From the NCBI GenBank assembly GCA_038747915.1, contig JBCDJJ010000048.1, forward strand, positions 1-27,269: a stretch of 27,269 bases of DNA, in the 5' to 3' direction. How positions within the stretch are numbered: position 1 is the first letter of the stretch; every line of letters starts with the position of its first letter. The DNA comes from JBCDAP01 sp038747915. Its GTDB lineage: Bacteria; Planctomycetota; Phycisphaerae; Phycisphaerales; UBA1924. This document shows positions 21,939 through 27,269 of the stretch, in pieces. The position numbers were made by a program, and so were the translations under genes. Under the pieces are notes generated by a model. That model saw only the letters and a list, made by a program, of their open reading frames with translations, was not told where the DNA came from and made no database searches.

Positions 21939-22125
21939 GGCGCCAGCTGCTCGGAGGGTGTCGAGCGTCATCGGCCGGAACCTGGTCTCCCGGGGTGCCG
22001 TGGCCCGGGCGAAGCGAAGGCCACGCTCGTACGCGGGCTGAGCGGTGCTCACGTGGCCTTCGGATGCCTGCGGCATCCTCCAGACCGCGGCACCGCGTGT
22101 GCAGGGTTCGGTTGTTCGGGGCGGT
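21939..22125. other. Convergent intergenic region with hairpins
   Basis: A 187-nt gap between two genes that face each other. It has a perfect short hairpin, GGATGCC (22062-22068), loop TGC, GGCATCC (22072-22078), and a GTGGCC...GGCCAC pair near 22001-22023. Either could work as a bidirectional terminator, though there is no T-run. I see no gene in it. Confidence 0.45.
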
Positions 22126-22596
22126 TCAGCGTTCTTCCGCGGTGAGTCGCGCCGCGACAACCTCGCCGATGAAGAGTTCATGGTCGGACTCGAAGTCGAG
22201 GTGCATGGTCACCCGGCAGTCGAGGACCGCGAGCGACCGCGCGAGGAGCGGGGTGGTGCTGTCGAGGTGGAAGGTCTCGAGGGAGGGGAAGACCGCAACG
22301 CCGTGATCGGCGTCGACGGGCTCGTGGAAGGCCCGCCACAGGAAGTCGTCGTTCGGCGGGACCTGGCAGAGCCCGAAGCAGTGCGAGTCGCGGATGAGCG
22401 GGCTGATGGGCTCGCCCTTGGCGAGGGCGATGCTGACCGAGGGCGGGGCGGAGCCGCACTGCTGCACCCAGGTGATGCGTCGCCCGGCCACCACCCCCTC
22501 ATGTGAGGCGGTGAGGATAAACCGGCCCGCGGGGATACGGGCGAGGGCCGCGAGCGGGGCGTTGCCTTCGTGGTGGGGGGGCGGGCTGTTGTACAT
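22126..22596 (-). CDS. Flavin-reductase-like FMN-binding protein
   Basis: A 156-residue single-domain protein of the flavin reductase-like split-barrel family, which binds FMN and usually reduces it with NAD(P)H or acts in small flavoenzymes. The N-terminus has LARIPAGRFILTASHEG, then WVQQCGSAPPSVSIALAKG, which is the family FMN-phosphate region, and SHCFGLCQV. Near the C-terminus, VLDCRVTMHLDFESDHELFIGEVV matches the strand carrying the family's DH. The ATG at 22596 fits the domain start; a longer frame from 22692 adds low-complexity sequence. No SD is visible. It is convergent with nuoE and lies downstream of the insertion-sequence region. Confidence 0.8.
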   Translation of the reverse strand: MYNSPPPHHEGNAPLAALARIPAGRFILTASHEGVVAGRRITWVQQCGSAPPSVSIALAKGEPISPLIRDSHCFGLCQVPPNDDFLWRAFHEPVDADHGVAVFPSLETFHLDSTTPLLARSLAVLDCRVTMHLDFESDHELFIGEVVAARLTAEER

Positions 22597-22874
22597 GTGG
22601 TGTCGGGGGGCAGCGGTCAAGCACTGTACCGATCCGCGGCGTGGGGCGTGTCGCGCGACGGTTGGTGGATAGGAACTGGCGAGGTGGTTCACGAAAAATC
22701 GTGCGGTGCGTCAAATGATTGCACTGGCTCGGCGCACCCGCCCCGGTTGTTGAAATCACTGCGTTCGTGTCACAAATGACCCACCGCCGGCATGATTCAT
22801 TTTATTTGGCACACCGGCCTGGACAGCGTTTCGCGGCCTTCAGCGGAGCGCCATGCTGCATGACTCAAAGCCCG
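22597..22874. other. Intergenic region beside the IS630 element
   Basis: About 278 nt with no gene that I can support. It should hold the promoter of the flavin-reductase-like gene: TACAGT on the minus strand near 22620-22625 is a weak -10. The part next to the insertion sequence is less G+C-rich (for example ATGATTCATTTTATTTGG near 22792). It may contain the 3' end of the decayed IS5-like element that the IS630 copy split. Confidence 0.35.
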
Positions 22875-23972
22875 TTAGTGTCCCGAGTCTGAAGTATCCA
22901 GGCAGACGTTCTTGACCCGTCGGAGGATGTTGTCGGCGTCGGCGGTCCAGTTGAACGGTGTGGCGTTCTCATTGCGCGCGTCGATGTAGTCACGAATCGC
23001 TTTCTCGAGTGAACGCACCGATCGGAACACACCGCGGCGGATCCGCTTCGTGGTGATCTCGGCAAAGAATCGTTCGACCTGATTGAGCCAGCTCGCACCC
23101 GTTGGTGTGAAGTGCGCGTGATACCGCGGTCGTCGCGCGAACCAGCGCTTCACCGCAGGCGTCTTGTGGGTCGCGTAGTTGTCCATCACGATGTGCACCT
23201 CGGTGCCCGGCTCGCTGGTCTCGCGCACGACCTCGTCCACGCTGTTGAGGAACTTGATGAACTCCTGGTGCCGGTGCTTGCGGTGACACTCGCCGATGAC
23301 CACGCCGGTCTTCACGTCGAGTGCGGCGAACAGGCTCGTCGTGCCGTGGCGGACGTACTCGTGCGTGTGACGCTCGGGCGAGCCCGGCCGCATCGGCAGC
23401 ACCGGCTGTGTGCGATCGAGGGCCTGCACCTGGCTTTTCTCGTCAACGCAGAGCACGATCGCCTTGTTTTCTCGATCCATATAGAGCCCGACGACGTCGC
23501 GCACCTTCTCGACGAACCGCGGATCGGTTGAAAGCTTGAATGTCCCTGCGCGGTGCGGCTGAAGATTGAATGCACGCCAGACCCTCGACACGGTGGACTG
23601 GCTCAGCCCGAGTTCCTCGGCGAGCGCGCGCGTGCTCCAGTGCGTCGCGTGCTTGGGCTTGGTCTCCAGCGTGCGCGTCACGATCTCGTGCACGCGTTCA
23701 TCACTGATCGAACGAGGTCGGCCCGAACGAGGCTCATCATCGAGCCCTTCGAGCCCACGCTCGGCGAATCGCTTCCGCCACGTCTGCACGGTCGGGCGGC
23801 ACACGCCAAGCTTCATGCAGATCTCGGCGTTGTTCATGCCATCGGCCGCGGCCAGCACGATCCTGGCACGTGTCGCGAGCGCTTGCGCGGTGTGACGCCG
23901 TCGCGCCCAACGCTTGAGTTCGGCCCGGTCGTCCTCGGTGAGCTCGATCTCGATGGCGGCTGGTCCGGGCAT
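22875..23972 (-). CDS. IS630-family transposase
   Basis: DDE transposase of 365 residues that moves its element by cut and paste into TA targets. The N-terminal half is a helix-turn-helix region: MNNAEICMKLGVCRPTVQTW, RGLEGLDDEPRSGRP, and STRALAEELGLSQSTVSRVW. The catalytic core has D177 in LCVDEKSQVQAL, D264 in VMDNYATHKT and E300 in SWLNQVERFFAEI; the 35-residue D-E spacing is typical of IS630. No frameshift or internal stop is seen, so it could be active. The start at 23972 is the first ATG next to family sequence; a frame from 24029 would begin inside the terminal repeat. The last codon within the element is the His, and the stop TAA uses the duplicated TA plus one flanking base. Confidence 0.93.
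   Translation of the reverse strand: MPGPAAIEIELTEDDRAELKRWARRRHTAQALATRARIVLAAADGMNNAEICMKLGVCRPTVQTWRKRFAERGLEGLDDEPRSGRPRSISDERVHEIVTRTLETKPKHATHWSTRALAEELGLSQSTVSRVWRAFNLQPHRAGTFKLSTDPRFVEKVRDVVGLYMDRENKAIVLCVDEKSQVQALDRTQPVLPMRPGSPERHTHEYVRHGTTSLFAALDVKTGVVIGECHRKHRHQEFIKFLNSVDEVVRETSEPGTEVHIVMDNYATHKTPAVKRWFARRPRYHAHFTPTGASWLNQVERFFAEITTKRIRRGVFRSVRSLEKAIRDYIDARNENATPFNWTADADNILRRVKNVCLDTSDSGH
22878..22893 (+). repeat. IS630 left terminal inverted repeat
   Basis: GTGTCCCGAGTCTGAA, preceded by the TA duplication at 22876-22877. It also encodes the last residues of the transposase (DTSDSGH). Confidence 0.88.
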
Positions 23973-24034
23973 GGTGATGCCCCCGTACATGTGCGTGCAG
24001 GCTACATCGACCCGAACCAATAGCGCCAATGAAA

Positions 24035-24050
24035 TTCAGACTCGGGACAT
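24035..24050 (-). repeat. IS630 right terminal inverted repeat
   Basis: Read on the minus strand it is ATGTCCCGAGTCTGAA, 15 of 16 identical to the left repeat, followed outward by the TA duplication at 24051-24052. Confidence 0.88.
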
Positions 24051-24810
24051 TAGGCGATGTCTGGCGGATTAAGAAGTACGAGGTACCGGCGGAGGACGGC
24101 GAGCTTCTCGAAACGTGTGCCGATGCGGCCGTTCTCTTTGAGGTCACCGATGGTCCGCTCGGCGACATCGCGACCTCGGTAGACGATTCTGTGCAGTCTC
24201 TACCGACCGTGGCGATTGATCCGATCGGTGCGAGATCATGTCGAAGATCCCGCATCGCTCGCGCCATTCGCGCACGCGCAGATAATTGCAGCCCTTGTCG
24301 CCGGTGATCCACATCGGCCTCCTGTTCTTCGGCCGCGCACGCGTGATCGCAGCCTCGAGGTGCTTGGACTCCTGGGCCTGCCCGGCGGAGATCGTCGTGC
24401 CGAGTGGGGCGCCGAGCCCGTAACAAACCAGATCCGAATCGTCCGAGGGCGTGGTCTCGGGGCTCTGAAACGCCCCCTTTGCGCTACTCCGGCGGTGGCC
24501 CTTGAGGCTCGGATGCTGCTGCCATCGACGCACGAAGTGTCTCGGTCGATGCGTATTCGGGGCTTCGCAAGGATCTTGTCGACTGTGCCGTCTTCGGTCC
24601 ATCGATGGAAGCGTCAGGAGACCATCTTCCATGAGCTGTAGGGCTCGGGCATGTCTCGCCATGGCGAGCCGCACCGGAGCACCCAGCGTATGCCGTCGAA
24701 GGTGGTGCGGTGATCGTTCGAGTGCCCGATGCGTCGCTGCTTGGGCAGCGGCGACGCGGTGAGCTTCCGGTGCGGATTGGTGAGTTTGAATCGTCGCACC
24801 CGTGCCCCCT
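24051..24810 (-). pseudogene. Decayed IS5-family transposase
   Basis: Pieces of an IS5-type DDE transposase lie in order on the minus strand but in different frames. The N-terminal DHRTTFDGIRWVLRCGSPWR, then PYSSWKMVS, runs into a TGA near 24620. The same frame continues with RFHRWTEDGTVDKIL and the first catalytic Asp region SCVDGSSIRASRATAG. After a frameshift near 24470 come DLVCYGLGAPLGTTISAGQA and MWITGDKGCNYLRVREWRER. After another near 24220 comes the C-terminal YRGRDVAERTIGDLKENGRI, then GTRFEKLAVLRRYL, ending in a stop at the TA where the IS630 element inserted. One nonsense codon and at least two frameshifts make it inactive. The exact 5' end is unclear. Confidence 0.85.
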
Positions 24811-24960
24811 TGCCGCGGGTACTCTCCTTCACGCAATACCAAGGCGTAGCCCCCTCAAGCAACGAAGAAACATCCGTCAGGCACTGCCTGGTAGCGTCAA
24901 GATATCTGAGGTGCGACACATTAATATTACTAAAATTGAAGAGATACTCAAGTGTAAATT
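24811..24960. other. AT-rich junction between IS remnant and secretion-like operon
   Basis: About 150 nt where base composition falls sharply (TTAATATTACTAAAATTG near 24921-24938). No gene is supported. It may hold the far end of the IS5-like element and the transcript end of the operon on its right. No matching terminal repeat could be identified. Confidence 0.35.
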
Positions 24961-25587
24961 CTACTGTTGAGTTCTTTCACTAAATCCACGATCTCGGCTA
25001 AGTTGTAGGTTCGCCCAAGCACGCCACGCGTCATCACCACGAAAAGCGATAGCTTGCAACGCCTCGTGCGTGGTGTTGTCGAGTTCTCCAGTGCTGACCT
25101 GAAGCCTCGTCTTTCCTTGAAGTGCGGGCAAGTACTTGTCCCACACTGCGAGGGCGGAGTCATAGGCTGCGATTGCCTCGTTCGTCTGACCGGCACGCTC
25201 AAGCGTCAACGCAAGATTCACACGCGGGTCCGGGTGGCCGGGCATGAGCTTTCGGGCCCACTGGAACTCGTTTGCAGCTGCGTACAATTCATCTCTTGCG
25301 AGAAGTAAAATGCCTAGATTGTTGTGTGATGGGCCGTGATAGATGTCCGCCGCAAGTGCCTCGCGGAGGAGTCGCTCCGCGAGTTCCGGATTCTCATCGA
25401 GCACCGTGGTCGCGCGTCGATGAAGCATACGGGCACGTTCGGGGTTCCGAGGTTGGTCCTGCCCGCTTGTGTAGGGGCTTGGTGTGTACCGGCTCGCACA
25501 TCCGGCTAGTGTGAATGCGGGGCTGACCAGTGCAGCGACAAGGAATACTCGAGTGAGTTGTCGAAACATCTCGATGTACGATGACAT
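24961..25587 (-). CDS. TPR-containing lipoprotein
   Basis: A 208-residue envelope lipoprotein. The signal peptide FRQLTRVFLVAALVSPAF ends in the perfect lipobox LAGC. About three tetratricopeptide repeats follow: PELAERLLREALAADIYHG, SHNNLGILLLARDELYAAAN with FQWARKLMPGHPDPRVNLAL, and GQTNEAIAAYDSALAVWDKY. TPR lipoproteins such as PilF/PilW help outer-membrane secretins assemble, which would suit the GspL/M-like genes just upstream; this is an inference. Possible starts are GTG 25608 (5 nt after the upstream stop), ATG 25587 (AAAGA just before it) and ATG 25569 (shortest signal peptide). None has a strong SD, so 25587 is a compromise. The G+C content is lower than in the housekeeping part of the window. 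Confidence 0.82.
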   Translation of the reverse strand: MSSYIEMFRQLTRVFLVAALVSPAFTLAGCASRYTPSPYTSGQDQPRNPERARMLHRRATTVLDENPELAERLLREALAADIYHGPSHNNLGILLLARDELYAAANEFQWARKLMPGHPDPRVNLALTLERAGQTNEAIAAYDSALAVWDKYLPALQGKTRLQVSTGELDNTTHEALQAIAFRGDDAWRAWANLQLSRDRGFSERTQQ

Positions 25588-25613
25588 CTGTTCTTTACAC
25601 TGTTGCACTTAAC

Positions 25614-26159
25614 TTAGCCTTTCTCCACCACGCTGATAAACTCAAGATCAAGAACTGCTCGGTACAGCGGCTCGAGTGGGCGGTACGGGTCATCGGCACG
25701 GTCACGCCGATCGGTATGCACTAGATCAATCGCGACAATATTCCAGCCGTCTGTCGCCTGAACCAACTCCACCAGCACGCGCGCGAGTTCATCGGGTCGA
25801 ATGCGTTCAAGTGTGACCCTCGACAAACGTCGTTCAACACCGTTCGTTTCAGAAGCTACAGGAGTCGAAGACATCTGGCCCACTTCGGCAGACACTCGTG
25901 CGGCCCGCAGACTGTGTTCGACCATAGCAAGCAGATCTTCGGTGCCGCGACGTGTACCAGTAGATTCGGTGTTGCCGACTTGCCGTTCCAGAGCAACGGC
26001 CTGAAGTGCCAGGTCTTGAACAAGCCGATATCGATTGATCGCTTCACGCTCGTTTTCTGCCGCAGAATTGCGTTGGGCGAGCATGAATATCGCCCCGGAT
26101 GCTACCGCCGCGACACACGCGAGCGCGATCAGGAACCTTTCTCGAAGCCTTGCGTTCAT
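25614..26159 (-). CDS. GspM/PilO-like inner-membrane protein
   Basis: A 181-residue protein with one N-terminal membrane helix (FLIALACVAAVASGAIFMLA), then a coiled-coil stretch (SAAENEREAINRYRLVQDLALQAVALERQV) and a small C-terminal domain of alternating strands and helices (RVTLERIRPDELARVLVELV, WNIVAIDLVHTD, YRAVLDLEFISVVEKG). This is the layout of GspM and PilO, ferredoxin-fold proteins that pair with GspL/PilN in the inner-membrane platform of type II secretion and type IV pilus systems. Sequence similarity alone would not prove it; topology, size and neighbours do most of the work. Its ATG overlaps the stop of the GspL-like gene by 4 nt (ATGA), indicating translational coupling. Confidence 0.65.
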   Translation of the reverse strand: MNARLRERFLIALACVAAVASGAIFMLAQRNSAAENEREAINRYRLVQDLALQAVALERQVGNTESTGTRRGTEDLLAMVEHSLRAARVSAEVGQMSSTPVASETNGVERRLSRVTLERIRPDELARVLVELVQATDGWNIVAIDLVHTDRRDRADDPYRPLEPLYRAVLDLEFISVVEKG

Positions 26160-27073
26160 TGGTCGGCCCCTTCTCCACACCGAAGAACGATTGTCGATCG
26201 GACCGCAGAAGCACCGGTGGGCACGCCGCTCGAGGAACTTACCGAACATCCCGCTAGGCGTGATCCAAGTTCGGCCAGCAAGCGTTCATGGTCGCGCAGG
26301 TCGCGAAGAGTCGATCGAACCTGGATCGAGTCCTCTGTGATTCGTAGACTATTTGTCTCGGAAACAAGGTCTTGCGGCCAAGCGGACAGCAAAGAAACAT
26401 ACCGGCTCGTTGCGATGGGTGGCTGTGATGCAGCACTGATGAGGGCCGTACGATCACGCACCTGCGCAATGTAGGACTGAAGCCGATGTAGTGGATCGAC
26501 ACCACTGGGGCCCGGTCCAATGACCGACTCCACTAATTGAATAGCTGCCTGTTGTGCCGCGTTTTCTCCTCGGACTGCGTTCGTCGTGCGTTGCCAAATG
26601 CCGTAAAACGCTAGCAGAAATGCGCCCGCGAGCACGAGTGCCTGCACAGCACGATGTATGCGTCGGCGTAGTCGACTTCGAGGGCTCTCGAATGTGCCGC
26701 TTCTGTATTCAAAGGCTGCACAAGGCAGAGGCTCTCGATTCCCTTCGTGCACCCAGGCCGGGACTGATTCCGGGATGATTGACTCGAGAGGACCATGAAT
26801 CTGCTCTGTGTCTTCGATCAACGACGCGAGTAAGCCTCGATCGACCCCGCAGGCTACGTAGAGATTGGTTTGTTCCAAGGTGGTGAAGCGTGCCTCAATA
26901 GTGTCGAGCGGACAGGGCAGCCACGGCTCGAACGCGAATCGGAGCTGCGATTCACTCGGACGGCGAGGCAGGCCATCGAGTCGTGCGAAGAAACACTCCT
27001 CTGTGCGCAACAAGATGGCAGATCCTTGGCGAATCGGCCGCATACGGGAATCATGCTCCGCCACCTGATTCAT
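26156..27073 (-). CDS. GspL/PilN-like inner-membrane platform protein
   Basis: A 305-residue protein: a cytoplasmic N-terminal domain (about 1-135; SAILLRTEECFFARLDGLP, EARFTTLEQTNLYVACGVDR, then LLASLIEDTEQIHGP), a basic stretch SRLRRRIHRAVQ, one membrane helix (ALVLAGAFLLAFYGIW, about 144-160), and a periplasmic part with a coiled coil and a small domain (RYVSLLSAWPQDL, SLRITEDSIQVRSTLRDLRD). GspL has the same order: actin-like cytoplasmic domain, helix, periplasmic ferredoxin-like domain. Here the cytoplasmic part is short. Both ends overlap neighbouring genes by 4 nt (ATGA). GspL joins the secretion ATPase to the membrane platform; no ATPase gene is visible in the window. Confidence 0.6.
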   Translation of the reverse strand: MNQVAEHDSRMRPIRQGSAILLRTEECFFARLDGLPRRPSESQLRFAFEPWLPCPLDTIEARFTTLEQTNLYVACGVDRGLLASLIEDTEQIHGPLESIIPESVPAWVHEGNREPLPCAAFEYRSGTFESPRSRLRRRIHRAVQALVLAGAFLLAFYGIWQRTTNAVRGENAAQQAAIQLVESVIGPGPSGVDPLHRLQSYIAQVRDRTALISAASQPPIATSRYVSLLSAWPQDLVSETNSLRITEDSIQVRSTLRDLRDHERLLAELGSRLAGCSVSSSSGVPTGASAVRSTIVLRCGEGADQ

Positions 27074-27269
27074 CGGACGATCTCGAGTCGCAGCGAGCGA
27101 CCGGCGACATCAAGTTCTATGAATTGAGAAGTAATGAGGGTCACACGTACTCGATCAACAAGTTCATCTCCTTCCACCACTGTGATGTACTCGTCTGCGT
27201 TCTGAAGGTGAACGAATGCAGCGCGACCGCGTTCATCACCTGTAATCGCGATCAAGCGAGCACTGACGC
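27070..27269 (-). CDS. GspC/PilP-like periplasmic protein, 3' end only
   Basis: Partial: the frame is open to the window edge and its start lies outside; a TTG at 27255 is within the frame but is probably not the start. The last 66 or so residues read RLIAITGDERGRAAFVHLQN, then ITVVEGDELVDRVRVTLITS, then FIELDVAGRSLRLEIVR. This small beta domain matches the pattern of the GspC homology region and of PilP (a 'GD' turn followed by a strand ending in a Gly-containing hairpin), which contact the secretin. Its stop overlaps the next gene's ATG (ATGA). The assignment rests mainly on the pattern and on the GspL/M-like neighbours. Confidence 0.55.
   Translation of the reverse strand, partial: VSARLIAITGDERGRAAFVHLQNADEYITVVEGDELVDRVRVTLITSQFIELDVAGRSLRLEIVR

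Larger units (their letters stand above)
22878..24050 (-). mobile_element. Complete IS630-family insertion sequence, 1173 bp
   Basis: The element is bounded by 16-nt terminal inverted repeats with one mismatch at the outermost base and flanked by TA on both sides (22876-22877 and 24051-24052), the target duplication expected of IS630/Tc1 elements. It carries a single intact transposase gene on the minus strand. Joining the flanks after removing one TA restores GACATCGCCTAACGGG across the site. Confidence 0.9.

Noticed and set aside
24029..24307. Plus-strand small frame over the IS5-like remnant
   Set aside because: The minus strand there encodes the C-terminal part of the decayed transposase; the plus frame is its shadow.

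Overview
The window is G+C-rich chromosomal DNA with tightly packed housekeeping genes. It most resembles a planctomycete of the Phycisphaerae type. That placement is an inference from several signs: a secreted prenyltransferase/squalene-oxidase-repeat protein, a very large prepilin peptidase, small palindromic repeats between genes, and many genes without a Shine-Dalgarno (SD) site. No rRNA, tRNA or CRISPR array was seen.

Layout. 1-208: palindromic repeats. 209-4075 (minus strand): icd, then rsmE translationally coupled to a secreted repeat protein. 4195-9091 (plus): an acidic Glu/Pro/Ala-rich tail-anchored protein, a D-2-hydroxyacid dehydrogenase and ComEC. 9093-12431 (plus): rpmB (L28) with a clear promoter, an unassigned 456-residue protein and a photolyase/cryptochrome. 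12583-14784 (plus): an overlapping trio of GNAT-like protein, xseB and prepilin peptidase. 14805-17642 (plus): an OmpA-type lipoprotein coupled to recG, which seems to start at CTG. 17646-21938 (plus): a long inverted repeat, rpsR (S18), an HscA-type Hsp70, a GT4-like glycosyltransferase and a lone nuoE. 22126-22596 (minus): a flavin-reductase-like protein. 22878-24050: a complete IS630-family element, inserted at the stop codon of a decayed IS5-like transposase. 24961 to the end (minus): a lower-G+C operon that looks like the GspC/PilP, GspL and GspM parts of a type II secretion or type IV pilus platform, plus a TPR lipoprotein.

How the genes fit together. The prepilin peptidase, ComEC and the GspL/M-like operon could all serve a pilus-based DNA-uptake or secretion machine. 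RecG, XseB and the photolyase are DNA repair and processing factors.

The most notable signal is regulatory. Four genes without an SD site (rsmE, the dehydrogenase, xseB, hscA) have a TANNNT box ending exactly 6 nt before the start codon, and a fifth (the glycosyltransferase) has one 8 nt before. This is the geometry expected of leaderless transcripts. Genes with a good SD lack it, and where I see a promoter for them it lies further upstream. Other points of interest are a pair of inverted palindromes with a compensatory base change, the CTG start of recG, a lower-G+C insert with a CxxC motif in the repeat protein, a photolyase lacking the usual flavin-site Asn and Trp, and a transposase whose stop codon is supplied by the TA target duplication.
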